Positions 1 to 13,610 of a stretch of 64,000 nucleotides of DNA are shown here, piece by piece. The position numbers were made by a program, and so were the translations under genes. How positions within the stretch are numbered: position 1 is the stretch's first letter; each line of letters begins with the position of its first letter. Under the pieces are notes generated by a model that searched no databases, had not been told where the DNA came from, and saw nothing but the letters and a program-made list of their open reading frames with translations. The stretch is from Rhodeus uyekii (taxonomy: Eukaryota; Chordata; Actinopteri; Cypriniformes; Acheilognathidae): the NCBI GenBank assembly GCA_037043235.1, contig JAWRVZ010000214.1, forward strand, positions 499,820 through 563,819, written 5' to 3'.

Positions 1-204
1 TGACATATGACATGTCATTTGTAATATTACATGAAAAATATAATATAAAATATACTGTGAGTGACGAAATCTAAAACAAAAATCCTGAAAATTTTATGTA
101 ATTGTATGATTTTTAAGTATTAAATGATTAATGATTAATTTGCATTTTATTGCATGACAGAAGTATTTGATACATCAGAAAAGCAGAACTTAATATTTGG
201 TTCA

Positions 205-420
205 GAAACCTTTGTTTAAAATTATAGAGATCATACATTTTCTCGTAGTTCTTGACCAGGTTTGCACATACTGCAGCAGGGATTTTGGCCCACTCCTGCA
301 TCCGGGTTTCGGGGCTTTCAGCACCCTCCAAAGATTTTCTATTGGGTTCAGGTCTGGAGACTGGCTAAGCCACTCCAGGACCTGGATATGCTTCTTACGG
401 CACTTCTTCTTGGTGGAGAA
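205..420 (-). mobile_element. Tc1-like transposase relic (C-terminal part)
   Basis: Read on the minus strand this stretch encodes the end of a Tc1/mariner transposase. The signature SPDLNPIENLW, which carries the last acidic residue of the DDE triad, is preceded by LEWLSQ. A second frame continues with WAKIPAAVCANLVKNY, typical of the Tc1 C-terminus. The two parts lie in different frames, so the copy is frameshifted and dead. No terminal inverted repeat is visible on either side, and the upstream catalytic Asp residues are absent, so this is a fragment. Confidence 0.8.
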
Positions 421-798
421 ACAGTAAGTCATACTGGAATTTGTTTGTGTCACTGTGCATATGTTCTTATGAGACATGATGGGAAAAACTGAAGAGGTCA
501 GTATATATGGGCTGGAGAGACTTTAGCTGTATGGGTTTGTTTGTTATTTATGTCTGTAACATGTTGAAAATTGTTAAATAAAAATTGGTTGTTAACCGTT
601 TATTGCCTGCAGAGGGCGCTGAGATACTTAATAATGGGTTTTCGCATGACATCGTTAGAGATGAACCAAGTAATTTGAGCAGATAATTGCAAAGCCAACA
701 AATTATTTGTCCACTGTTCATGTACAAGTCAGGACTAACTCATATCTTAGCGTAACATGTAATACTTTAGTGCAATTACATTTAGACATGCCATAATG

Positions 799-1376
<578 letters not shown>

Positions 1377-1424
1377 CCTCCTGCACACATGTTGTGTCTT
1401 TAATATTGCATGTTCCTCCTCCAC

Positions 1425-1810
1425 TGGCGCAGGTGACGCGTCTCGTGAGCGCAGCGCTGCGTGGGGAACTGATGACCACTGGGATCGCGCGTGGGCGGCG
1501 CTTCACGCAGCAGGTTTGTGTGTGTCTCTACAGCAGGGAGACAGAAAAGAAAAGACAGGAGAAGACTGGAGTAAATGAGCGCGGAGAGACACTGAATGCT
1601 TGACAGAGAGAGGAACAGTCTGCTCGGGGAAATCACATTCTTGTCGTCGGACAGAGGTGAGTGCCGCCTACTCTTTACCGCTGTCACGCGTGTCGCGGAG
1701 CCGCAGTTGCGTTCACCGGGATCTTGCGTGACGCGGGGACGCGCTGGCTGGCGTGGGGCGCGTGTCTGTGGAGAAGAGACAGAGAAAGCGCTGCCGCGGC
1801 TTGTTCATTT
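1425..1810 (+). promoter_or_regulatory. CpG-dense segment, putative pak1 promoter
   Basis: This is the most CpG-rich stretch in the first 30 kb, with clusters such as GACGCG, GAGCGCAGCGCTGCG, GGGATCGCGCGTGGGCGGCGC and GTCGCGGAGCCGC in otherwise AT-rich DNA. No TATA box is evident. It surrounds a good splice donor at 1657. It is inferred to be the pak1 promoter because it is the only island-like segment upstream of the coding exons on this strand; no transcript evidence is available from sequence alone. Confidence 0.5.
1430..1656 (+). other. pak1: Candidate non-coding exon 1 of pak1 (5' UTR)
   Basis: The donor GACAGAG|GTGAGT at 1656/1657 closes a CpG-rich stretch with no long coding frame. 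Vertebrate pak1 genes begin with non-coding exons, and the first coding exon here (31472) starts with a clean acceptor and some 5' UTR, so an upstream non-coding exon must exist. The start is arbitrary. An alternative donor (CAGCAG|GTTTGT) lies near 1512. The link to pak1 is an inference. Confidence 0.4.
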
Positions 1811-3951
1811 CAGACAGCACACGGATGTGGCTTTATCAGCAGGAATTGCTCGGATTATAGTGATTCTTCTCCTCGTTTATGTGGTTTGAGATCAAATAAC
1901 CGTCTGATCTCTGCGTTTAGTTACATGTGCCTCCAGCAGAAGGTATGCTTGCCTTGTATTCAATCTAACAACATCCACATAAATGCATGTTGGATAATAA
2001 TAATGACAACAATATTTGTGTAACACTCACATTTCTCAACCATTTACTTTATATTAAACAATTACAGTAATATAAACGTTAAATTAAACAATAATAAGAT
2101 GAATATACAAAAGCATAAATTGTTTATTATAGTTAAATAGTACTTGTAATATGTATTTGTTAATGTGTATTTTGTGTTTTACATGTAATACAATATGTAA
2201 TTATAAAAAAATAGCTATACATTTTTAATAATGAATATTAAATATACATATTACACACTTAATTGTCTATGTAGTGTCTTCTCATTTATGGGTTACTTTA
2301 TGCATATTAAAATTATGAATATTGTTGACTCTGATGAATTGCTAATGTCCCTCTATTCTATCGCTTTGGATACATGCATAAATATAAATGTAAAAATAAG
2401 GACCTTGCTATCCAACAGTCTTTATATGCTCATTCACTATTTACACTATTGGGCGTGTAAGCAGGTCTCGACAGCTCACTGTGTTCAGACTGGACAAATG
2501 ATCTTGAATAATAGAATCAAATTTATATGATATTTTTGGAAATTATTCTGTAAAGCTTTTGGTAACTGAAACTGGGGCTTTCAGGTTTACCAGTGGGTGT
2601 TTGATCCTTATTGGATCCCTTGGATCGTTTCCAATTTATGATCTACATACTACTAGCATTCCTTCAGGATTTTTAAAAGGCCACAAACCTTGACAGTCGA
2701 ACCAGATTGGGTTAGTGAGTTTGGCTTTCTTTGTTATTTGATACATTTAAAATACATGCTCTTATGTGAAGCTGTGTTTATCAAAAAGCATAAATTCAGA
2801 TTTAAATCTTTTGGGTTATTTGTGTGGTTTTATTGCAGTGGTGTTTCAGTTTGTGGATTTGCGTAAGATGCTGTTGGCAGTAGTGAATGTGTAAGATAAG
2901 AGCAGTGGTTCAGCTCACTTTGGACTGAATTGGGTCATATGTATAAGCAAAATCCTTTATACAGTTAAGTCAAGCGTGTGTTTCTTCCGGAATATTACAC
3001 CCCGGTCTGATGTCTGTAAATGGCATGCAGAAGCTCTCCTATACATGCGCATAAAAGGTAACAAGGAAGTGGCAAACAGCGTGAATTCATCAGTTCTGCA
3101 GTCTTTCACCTCTGAACAAAAATGTGAACCAACCAAGTGGCTTTTAAACGGTCTCAGTCCTAGTTTGTGGAGCACAGTGTTTTCATTCTCGCCATGTTGT
3201 CGTCATCGTTTCATGGGTATTTTTAGCAGTGAGCTGGCATCATTGTGTTGCATATTGTGTGTGTTGAAATGCTCATCCAGTCTAATTTTGTCTTGGTGTG
3301 ATGTAAGCTTTTTTGCAAGTGGGACTCTAATTGCTTGAAAGCGCATGCATGAAGTACCAGATCTGTAGATATCAAACCGATTCATTTATAGGGGGGAGGG
3401 TATTGTGCTGTCAGTGTGAAGTGGGGGTCGCTGATTCAGAAGTGAGCACACCCTTGGGCCACACGTCACCATATGGTTTTGGTAACACCCTGTTTATCAT
3501 CCCAAAACATGGGACAAAAAACCCAACCACCCCCTCACAGATGTGCATTTGGCCTAGAAGCACTGTTGTGACTTCGTACTCGTTGTTATGTGAGTGTGTC
3601 TGACTGTATTTTTTGATCAGACTAGATTTGCAAAGGCATTTTACAGTCTTCTACAGAGATTTCTTTTGTGAGTACATTTGTATTGTCTGCCTTTGGTTTT
3701 TAGGGCACTTAATGCATCTCTCGGGGCAACTTTCATTTTATGGTGGAAGGATGATGTGGAATTTTTTGTTGCAATCAGCAACTAAGGTCAAAAAGCACAC
3801 TTGTGGTCCTGTGGATAAAATTTGTGCAAATTGGATAAAACTATGACAATATTCCAAATATTAAATATATATGCATGTATGTGTATGTACATGCATACAT
3901 ACACACTATCACACTCTCTCATACACACACACACAATCTCTCTCTCTCTCA

Positions 3952-3953
<2 letters not shown>

Positions 3954-4014
<61 letters not shown>
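3954..4014. repeat. CA dinucleotide microsatellite
   Basis: About 30 uninterrupted AC units follow a short CT-rich tract (about 3937-3950). The His-Thr and Thr-His frames across it are repeat artefacts. Confidence 0.98.
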
Positions 4015-4017
<3 letters not shown>

Positions 4018-4713
4018 CCAAATCCCCTTATGCCAAATCAGAATCCGTACAGAAGTTTTTTTTCTATTTTAAATTGCAGTTCATTATCTGTACACCACTT
4101 GTGAAAACAAACTTGATTGTGTATTGTAGACTTCTGCAAAAAAAATTAAATGCCACTTACCAAACCCGTCACCATTATGCTAGGATATTATGGATGATTG
4201 TGAAAATTGAAAGTTAGTACCTTCAGGTTGCTATAAATGTTTTTCATAGCCATGTTTATTATTTAGGATATACAAACATTCAAAGGGTGCGGGTTGGTAT
4301 GGTGTTTTTAAAGTCTCTAAAAAGCAGTTTTTTCAGATAAAAATAGAAAGAGTTTTGGCTGTTCATTCACGTGACAATGGTGTTTTGGGGGACTGAAAAC
4401 ACTGACTTTTGTAAACTGGGTTCAAAGTGAAAGTTTTTGGAAATAATACTGTTAACTACAAAACGCAAATTTGTTAAAACGTTGTAATTCAGCCTATAGG
4501 CACGTAGTGTTTCTTTACAAAGTCACAGGCCTGGCAGCATAAGTCATTTTTGCAGATCTGGGGGAGTATTCCAGAAAGCAGGTTATGTGACATACCCGGG
4601 TATGTTTAAGGGTAAGCAAGCGGATAACTTAACTTAACTTTTGGTTTAAAAAATAGAGGTAACTTTCAGGGTATGCATGTAGCCATAGCAACCGGAGAAT
4701 ATATATTAGGTTT

Positions 4714-5520
4714 GAGCGAGTACAGCTTTATCTGTATCTGCATCTGTTAACCACATGAATTATCTGTTCTCGGACTGGGTGGGGCCTAACCCGGAAGTTG
4801 GCGGGTTGTCTTGAACAGGGCGGGCTTTGACCGGTATATTTTTTTTAATCCTGCAATTGATATGGGTCGATCAGAAATTGTTATATCTATTGCTGAATAG
4901 AAAACTATTTACTTGACAGCATCAGCATTGAGCTTTAGATCAATGGTTTTGATCACGATAACAAACAAACTGTATACAGAACAAGTTTTTCAACAATGAA
5001 TACATCACGTGCGGTTGCTATTATGAAGAAATCATAATTTTTAATCTTTATTTTTGGCGTGAAATCAAAAAACTGGTTAGAGCCAGCAGACGGTAGAAAA
5101 AAATCTCAGACAGGCAGAGACGCAACGCTACTCGCATTCTACCAAGCACCACGTCTGAACAAACGCCAAGTTTAACAGAACTGGTTAATAAGTACTACAA
5201 ACAAAGAAGAAACAACCCAAAATGTTAACGGAAAAGACCTGCAAACCTGAGTGACTGAGCAAGAGACAGAGAGAGAGAGAAAGAGAGCTGTTCTCTTCTC
5301 AGTGTTCTGTGTGTGAGCAGAGCGGAACACAGACAATCTGTATGTGTAGGGGAGGGGCGCTGTGACTAGCCCATCACAGAATGCAGACACAGTCAGTTAT
5401 CCAATGAGGATTTTTATTCAATCTGATCACAGATATTGACTCATATGATACTCATACTCGGCAAAAGTTCTCTATCCGTACCGGATACTCGTTTCAGCCA
5501 AATATCCGGCTCAACTCTTA
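4714..5520. repeat. Probable old interspersed DNA repeat
   Basis: The left part reads TTTGAGCGAGTACAGC and the right part contains CCGGATACTCGTTTC and AAATATCCGGCTCAA. The GAGTA/TACTC motifs occur in opposite orientation at the two ends. This resembles a family of teleost DNA-transposon relics, but I cannot name the family and the borders are approximate. No transposase frame survives. Confidence 0.35.
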
Positions 5521-8137
5521 TTTACATATATTATCTAGATAATTTTGATCTATCTATCAATCATCTCACATATTGTGGATCTGCGTTCAGACGTTTTCTA
5601 TTCTATGATGTATTTCTATAAAAGAAAATAATTTATAATATATCTTACCTTTCAAGCAATGTGGAAGCAAAATTATAAAAAAACTTTTATAGCTATGTTA
5701 TCTTTACAAGAACAAAGTTTGTCTTTCTCTTTATTATATAATTAGCATCAAATAAACAATATAGTTCTTGTTCACAGTGATTAAAAGATCTTTAAACAAA
5801 AAGACTGAAAAATTATTACAAAATCATCAAATAGGTGGCGATATTCACCAAGTATGTAAATCAGCATTAAACAAAATAAGAAAAATGTAGTATGGCGGTC
5901 CATTTTCATGGTGACTTGTGGATTCGTCACTCTGTTGGAAAAGTCTTGTGTGTTATCCCTGAACATACTCGGGGTTGGATAAACTTACTCCCGGATGCAT
6001 TTTTGGAACCAACATCCCTCGATTAAGCAAGGCTTGGTTTAATCAAGCAAGAGTTCACTGTATGTTTGACGGTAAAATAACCTTGCATTCTGGATTACCC
6101 CCCTGTGTGAACGGGAACGTTTTGACAACATTGTAGTCAGTATGTGGAAAATTAAAAATAAATTCCCACTGGAGTGCCTTGAAACACACACGTTATTTTC
6201 ACTTAAACAGGAAGAAAGGGCGGGACCCATCGAACAGCTCCTCCCTCTTAAAAAAAAAGACCAATAGCGTTTTGTTTGTATCACGGCCTCGGCCAGAGCC
6301 ATTGAGCTCAGCAAAACCCCATTTGACAACTTGTGACAGCCACAGTCTAATGGATTCCCATTTTAGATTTAATATGAAACTGTTACTAAAGCAAAACCGT
6401 GACCATAGTCATGCTGAGGGTGTGTAGTTTGAAAAGTGTGTAGTTCATGTTGGTGTTATCCTGGCACTGGTGTTGACTTTTCTTCAGTGCTGAGTCTGTC
6501 CATTCCATTCCTGAGTCAAACCATTTCTCCTCCTAATCTCCTCTCTATCATTTAAAAAAAAATAACATTCTGTGGAGAATTCAAGCTGTTCATATTCATT
6601 TTCTAGTTTGTGCCGACTTGCACATATGATCCGTTCTGTGCTATTGAGTCTCTGCTGTGGTTCACGTGACACACATTCACACCCTCTGAATCATTCCCTA
6701 TCCCCTATATAATGCACTATGTGCTGTTCACCATGTAGAAAATTGTAATTGAAGAGGGTGGGGACGCTTTATATTATAGAGAGCATTTGATTTGACATGA
6801 AATCTGATAAAAAGCTGAAGTGTGGAGTGATCTAAATCATTAATCCATATTGATGGAAGTGAGAGAAAAGGTCACTGTGAGTCTTCAGTGTCACACACTC
6901 TGAATAATATGTTTAAAAGTTGTGACTTAGGCAGTACCCTGTGGAAAAGTACTAATGTTTAGTACCATTTAGGTACTAATAGCTTTAAGATACTAATATG
7001 CATTGCTTGAGGGTAAAATCAATGTTTGCATGTTATTACTTCAAAAATCATTCAGATTTTCCCGCTCAACAAATATTTCATTTTATTATCAATGTTGAAA
7101 ACAGTTGTGCTGCTTCATATTTTTGTATAAATCGTGATGCATTTTTCAGGGTTCTTTGATGGATAGAAATTCAACATTTGCAGAATTTATTTTAAATATT
7201 TTTTATGATTTTTACTGTCACTTTTGGTCAATGTAATACATTGTTGTTGTATAAAAGTATTAATTTAAAAAAAATTACGATACATGATTTTTTTTTTAAA
7301 AACAGTGGAGAAAACAAATACAAGTAAAGAAAAAAGGGAAGGTTCTGCTGATTGAAGTAGAAGCATGTGGGAATATTCTTTTTGCTCTGTCACTAACAAA
7401 AGCATGAATGCAAATTGTGTTAGCCAGTTACAGCTGCGGACAATGCAGCTACTCTATACCGCTGCAGAGATGGGAATAAAAAGGGTTTAATCTTAAGGTC
7501 ACGTCCTTAAAGAAAAAGCAGCATTGCAAAGGAAGAGTGTGGGCTCCTGTACGCTTGTTCTTGGTCCTTTTGGTGTCACCAGTCAGATGCCTGTTTTCAG
7601 GGTGGATTTTCATGTGACCGCTTAGAAGTGTCATATAATAGAAATATTTCCCTTCATCTTTTGAAATAGTTTATTGTATTCCGATTATAAACTAAGGTCT
7701 GGTCTCATTCCACCCACTTTTAAAAATACGAAACAACACTACACTAACATCCATGTTGCTCCCATTATCTTTTTTATATGTATTCATGGACGTGTATAAC
7801 AGTTGTCACATTCAGATTTTATATCCTTATTTACTTCTGTAATTACAGTCAGTGTACCTTTTTGAAGGTTTAGTGCGTTTGTAGCTTGCATGCAGGTTTT
7901 GAATTTGCGTTCCTGTGGCCCATTTTTTTTCTCCCTGCCTTTTTTATTATTATGCAATGCTTGTCATTGTACGTTATCGTCTCAGCGCAAGGCCCCCAAA
8001 TGAGTTCAGATGAAATGAGCCACGGCATCTCTGTCCGCTTTTCCTCTTCATTTAACCCAACTCCAACTCTTCCCGCTCAGCCTGTACTGTACAGAACATG
8101 GATTTTAGATTGTCATGCTCAGGACAGTAAGAAACTA

Positions 8138-9014
8138 CACAGAACACCCTAACAAGTGCAGAAAACACCATATCAACTGCATAGAACACGTTAGAAACCA
8201 CATTTGGAACACCATAGCAACATCCTAAAAACCGCTCGGACCTCCCTAGCCACTGCATAGCGATATGCTAGAAACCACATTTGAACACTGTCACGGAATG
8301 GGAAGCAGAGGACTCAAGTGCAGGGGTGAAGGATTTATTAACATTAAATAAATAAACAAATATACAAAAGAAATACCCACGAGGGGGAAAACATTAAATG
8401 AACACGATAACAGGATACTTGACATAAACGTAAAACAAACCAAGAACACAGCACGAATAACATCCAGGGAACACAACGAGAATGACAACGACACCACACA
8501 GGACAGCAAACACACCGGGATTAAACAGGGACACATGAGGAAAGGTAACGAGCTGAGAACAGCTGACAACACTCAAGGGAAACGAGGTAGCAAGGTGGGC
8601 GGGGTTACACAATAACAAGACACAAAGGGGCAACGTAAGGGCTCTGTCAACAGACACTCGAAAAAAACAAACATTAATGACAGAGCCGTGACAAACACCA
8701 TAGCAACTGCATAGTAATGTGCTAGAAACCACTCAGATCTCCTTAGTAACATGCTATAAACCACTTTAGCAATTGCATAGAAACATGCTAAAAACCACAT
8801 TTGGAACACCATAGCAACATCCTAGAAACCGATCAGACCTCACTAGCCACTGCATAGCGAAATGCTAGAGTAGAAACCACACTTGGAACACCTCCTAGAA
8901 GCTATTTAAAAAAAAAAAAAACCTTAGCAACGTCCTAGAAACCACTCAAAACTCCTTAGCAACTGCATAGCAACATCCTAGAAACCACTCAGAACTCCAT
9001 AGCAACGCCCTGGT
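8138..9014. repeat. Degenerate minisatellite, CATAGCAACATCCTAGAAACC type
   Basis: Short units such as CATAGCAAC, ATCCTAGAAACCACT and CTTAGCAACTGCATAG recur many times with drift from about 8138 to 8288 and from 8694 to 9014. The array is interrupted by a solo LTR at 8289-8693. Arrays of this kind are common in cyprinid genomes (recalled, not searched). It has no coding content. Confidence 0.85.
8289..8693 (-). mobile_element. Solo LTR inserted in a minisatellite
   Basis: The 405-bp element starts TGTCACGG and ends CCGTGACA, giving the TG...CA ends of an LTR. It is flanked by a perfect 5-bp direct repeat AACAC (8284-8288 and 8694-8698). That repeat occurs once in neighbouring minisatellite units (GGAACACCATAG), so it is a target-site duplication. 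On the minus strand an AATAAA (plus-strand TTTATT at 8334) lies about 45 bp from the 3' end, as expected for an LTR R/U5 region. No internal retroelement sequence remains, which points to LTR-LTR recombination. The superfamily (gypsy or other) is not determined. Confidence 0.8.
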
Positions 9015-9857
9015 GTTCATCGCACGCCGTCCTATGTGTTTTCCTTAGGCAGTGATTACTTGCATGTACTTCAGAAAATGCAAAATCTTGTTTAAAGAGC
9101 AAGATTACATTTTTATATTGTTGTTATATAAATAGTTACTGTATAATATGCTGCATGCATATTATGAGCTGCACCTTGTTAATAAAATAAACCACCTTGT
9201 TAAATAAATCTGCATCTATTATTCCGCTTTCATCCTCTCTCGTGTTTTATCTGTATCCGTTCATGCTGCTCATGGTTCAAACCTCGGGATCTGCCAAATT
9301 GGATGCACCATGCGTGTGTGCCCTCCTGACTAACTGGCTGCTTTTTTGTGTTTTGTTAATGGTGGATCTCATGCTAGTGACAGGTTGTCCCGTCTTCACA
9401 TCAGTAAACGCGTCATCCGAGAAAAGAGCGATGTCGCTGAAAGAGGGAGGGGAGGTAATTTTTATTAAAGATTATGAGAGCACATGAACTTAACTTGGCA
9501 TTTCAAATAATCGGTCGGACAAGTGACTTAAATGTATATCATTGAATCATTCATTCAAGTGATCCATTCATCCATTAATGAAACAAGTGAAGTATTTATG
9601 AGTGAGTCATTGAATCATTTAGGAGATTATTTTAGATTTTTTTTTAAAATAAGTCATAATTAAAGAATTTAAACAGACTGTAGCAATTGACATTTTGTCA
9701 TCCTCATTTGGACTACATATTTTTAGTTGTCTGTTCAGAATCGTGGGAGAATCGTGATCACTATTTGAAAAAAACTTGATAGTCACGTCCTGCTTTATAC
9801 TCCAGTATTTCATATATTTTATATAAAAAAAATAAATAGGAATTGTCATTAGGAATT

Positions 9858-9893
9858 TTATAGTGACTTTAAAAGCTATTAAAGTCACTATAA
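9858..9893. repeat. Short perfect palindrome
   Basis: TTATAGTGACTTTAA (9858-9872) is followed after 6 bases by its exact reverse complement (9879-9893). It could form a small hairpin; no function is indicated. Confidence 0.85.
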
Positions 9894-9958
9894 TAATCAA
9901 AGATTCTCATGCACATTTACTGTATAGAGCTTTTGAAATCAATTAGAGGTCTAGTTCG

Positions 9959-10619
9959 TGTCACGGACCAGGGAAGGATGAGCGAGGACCCATGCGCAGG
10001 GGGAAGGTTACTTTATTATTTAACAAAAAAAAGAAACAAAATACAATCAAAACAGCCCAGAGGGGGAAAACCAACAGGACTGATTTGACAGGACCGAACT
10101 CGACAAGACTAGGTACACCAGATAATGGCGATCATACCAAGACATTAGACAACGAAATAGCACAGGACAGCAAATACGAAGGGATTAAATCGACAGAAGG
10201 AAGGTAATTGATCGGGAAACAGCTGGGACAAATCAAAGTTGAACAGGAGAACAAGGTGGGTGGTGTTCTCAATGACAAGACATGAACACGCAGCCAATGC
10301 GGACGCGCATCGCCACGTGTTCACATGAACACAAAGACAGCGCGCAGCTGATGAAAACTGCGCACGACACCAAAACACAATATCAAAGCACACCGCCGAT
10401 GTAGACCCGGGAACCCCACTCACATAACGTAGAGCGCACGAGAACAAACAACCACTCGTCTCACACACTCATGACATGGACGGACACAGGGGTCATGAAT
10501 GTCCGAACCCTGACACAAAAACTGAACGAAACTGAACAAGACCAGTCTGGGGATCAGACATCTTAACCCGCACATATGACGTTACACAGACAAGAGCGCG
10601 CGACTAAAACCCTCGAAAC

Positions 10620-10652
<33 letters not shown>

Positions 10653-10718
10653 CAGTAGTGTCAGAGCTCTGCCACAAAACCAAAATATGACTAGACCGAA
10701 TGTGGCAGAACCCTGACA
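9959..10718 (-). mobile_element. Second solo LTR, related to that at 8289
   Basis: It begins TGTCACGG at 9959 and most likely ends CCCTGACA at 10718. The first 60 bp resemble the LTR at 8289: a GGGGGAAGG block, then TTTATT at 10012, an AATAAA on the minus strand. The flanking pentamers GTTCG and GTTAG match at four of five bases, consistent with a decayed target-site duplication. An alternative inner end is at 10515. A CA microsatellite (about 10623-10650) lies inside. No gag or pol remnant is seen. Confidence 0.6.
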
Positions 10719-11399
10719 GTTAGGGTGCTGCCTTAGAAGGTAACGGCCTGTGTGGGGAGTCGACGGCAAGACTGAACTAGTGACTCAAACTGTTACACTT
10801 GTTTCACTTCGCATAACGTCGTCACAGAGCTGCTTTGTGTCTCAGTCATTGTTTGCAATGGAAAATACCTGGATGAGAGTCTCACAAGTCTGATTCACTC
10901 TTGACCTCAAGAGACAGGAAGTTCAGAAACATCTCGAGTTCCTCTAAGCTCTTTCTCTGTGTTAAGTTCTAATTTACAGTATGACCTTAAGAGTCGCTAG
11001 CCTTTTCTTTTTTTAGAGATGACTGTATTCTGTCATCGCTCATATTCCAAAAGATTCCTTTTTCACATCCGCACAATATGAACTATTAAACATCCAGCAC
11101 CCACTCTATGAGCTCTGATATGACTAAGAACTGTAACTAAAAGTCCAAATGCACAATTCATAGAGTAACAGCCAACATTCAGAATGGGCCCAGACAGTTA
11201 TTGATGTTTGGTTGATTTTCACATGTTAACATCATATTCAGATTAAATATGTTTTTAGTTTGATTCCAGAATGCACAAGCAAACCTTCATCTTAATGTTT
11301 ATTATATGTTAGAATTGTTGAAAGGTGAGCAGCAAAATGCTTTAATATCCTATTAATTATAAATATTTAAATTAGACTATCAGTCAAATTTAATTTATT

Positions 11400-11660
11400 C
11401 CTGTGGAAAAAAAGATGAATTTTTATATCACAGGGAAATGATAATGATCATCACAGAAATCATGATGATGATTTTCAGCATCATTACTTCAGTGTCGCAT
11501 AATATTTCTGAAATCCTTCTACGATGATTTGCTGTTTAATATTTTTTGTAGAAACTGATACTTTTTTAAATAACCTTTAATTTACATCATAGCTCAACTT
11601 AAATGAATGCAATTAGGAAATGAATTAATGAATAATACATTCAAGACTCTTCCTTTGCAA
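11400..11660 (-). repeat. Cyprinid-type interspersed repeat, minus copy
   Basis: The reverse complement contains GACACTGAAGTAATGATG and GCTGAAAATC. These motifs recur in the copies at 48052-48405 and 62255-62400 of this window. I recognise the consensus as a very common non-coding repeat of carp-like fishes but cannot give its formal name. Borders are approximate. Confidence 0.55.
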
Positions 11661-12399
11661 CCAGTTGATGAAGGGAAACTACTTTTTATTACCAATTTAA
11701 TCTAATTATTGTTATTACACTGCAACAAAGCATATTAGACGACCTTAAAGATATTGAACGTGCGCTGAGGGCCTTAAGTGTTTAATTGGAGGGGTATTTA
11801 AAGATTTAGACGTCCTGTTTCAGGACTGTAGCGGTTTGGAGCGTCTGCTTAAGTAGAATGACAGAGGAAGCTGTGTTGCGTGTAAACGAATCTAGACTCT
11901 GTGGAGGATTTGTCAGATCTCGTGATTAGACTTAAAATGCTGCTTAAAGCTGTGATTTATAAAGCGTGGGTGAATAGCTGGATTTGATCAGGAAGACTTT
12001 GTGTACTTTAACATCTGTGCCTTAAGGTGGACTTTAATAGCAGATCAAAAGATTGAGCAGGAAACAAGAACTTCTTACTGTAACTCATGCGCATGTTTCG
12101 TGTTTGTTTTCAAATGAAAATAAATGTATTCCGAGAAACTTATATTGGACTGTGTATTAAATATAAGTGGATTTGGCTTTTTTGCATTGGCAGATATTCA
12201 AATTAAATTCTCTGAAAAACAAAAGTGTAAGTTTTTCTGGAAATCAAAACTGCATTGGAGAAAGGGTGGAAATGAAACTTTTTGTGTGTGTATGTGTGTG
12301 AAAGAAACGTCAATAAGTAGACTTCAAGGAAAGAATAAACTGCTACAAATGTGTGAAATAGAGCCTCTTTGAAAAGTGAGCTCAAAAGCAGAGGACAGA

Positions 12400-12578
12400 G
12401 AAGTATGTGTGTGCTCCGCTGGAGCGCTTCACTCCCAGCATGCCGTGCAGGCGTGCATTATTCAGCACGTTGTCATGGCGATGGGCACCTCTGAGTATTG
12501 GGCTTCGTGAGGGAGGAGCTGGACAGCTGGTGGATGGAGACAGCTGCGTCACGGATTCTCCTCATCAACAGAAGAAAA
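12400..12578 (+). other. Candidate alternative first or UTR exon
   Basis: A locally GC-richer stretch with motifs such as CCCAGCATGCCGTGC and GGGAGGAGCTGGACAGC ends at a plausible donor AAAA|GTATGT (12578/12579). It lies inside the putative pak1 intron 1 on the same strand. No conserved protein is encoded. It could be an alternative promoter/5' UTR exon or simply a less AT-rich island. Confidence 0.25.
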
Positions 12579-13610
12579 GTATGTGTGTGTGTGTGTGAGA
12601 GAGAGGTGTGACAGCAAGTTTTGTCTGACTTGGAACATTTCTTATATATGTGGCCTATTTTGTCATAAAGGTACAGGCTTTACCTATGAAATGCTCTATA
12701 AATCTGACAACTTCTAAAAGCAAGAGCTTTCCTGTGTGGCGGAAAAAGTTTAAATAAAGTGTTTGTTTTTTTTGTAGTGATTTTATTACAGTAACACTTT
12801 GGTTTACGAGTTTAATTTTTAAATTTTTAGCCATTGAGATGACTGGGATTCTTCTATTGTGCGTGTGTATATGTATACAATGTTTATTGATTCATTATTA
12901 ATACATACTGAAAATAATTTTCTGTGGATATTCAATATTCAGATTGGTTATTTATTATTTTAGTTATATATTTATTAAAGCAATGTACATTTATTGTAAA
13001 TCAGTTGTGGTTATTTGTTGTTCATTTAATTATTGTTAAATCAATATATATACTTATATATACTTATACTTTTTATTTAAAAATTCTATATAATTATAAG
13101 TATATAATATATCAGTTGTGATTTATTTATTATTAATACATGTATAATGTTATTAGTAGTTATTGATTGATCAAAGCAATATAATGTGATGGATCAGTAT
13201 TTATTTATGTATTAGTAAATATATAGAGATTTATCTATCAAAGCAATATAAGTATATGGTATATCAGTGATTCTATTCACTTTTATAAAGCATTGTATTT
13301 TTCTAAAGTTATATGGTGTATCAGAATGTATTTATTTAAATTGTGTTTAGTAGAAGTATATGGTACAGCCTAATTTATTGGTGTGTGTGTGTTCATATAA
13401 TTATGTAAACTGATGATTGATATTAAACTGCATTTATATAAATATATTCTAATAGATACAAGTCTTAATTTATAAAAGCATGTTTTCCTTTGATCTCTTT
13501 GTGAACCTATATAAATGATTCACATTCATTGATATAGTAAAAAATTTTCTTTCCATTGACTTCTCAAACTTTCACTGCAGGATCCGGGTTTATTCATGCT
13601 TTTTAATGTA

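Noticed and set aside
8291..8812. Minus-strand frames of about 80-110 residues rich in Leu, Val and Cys
   Set aside because: They lie within the solo LTR and minisatellite, with no conserved motif.
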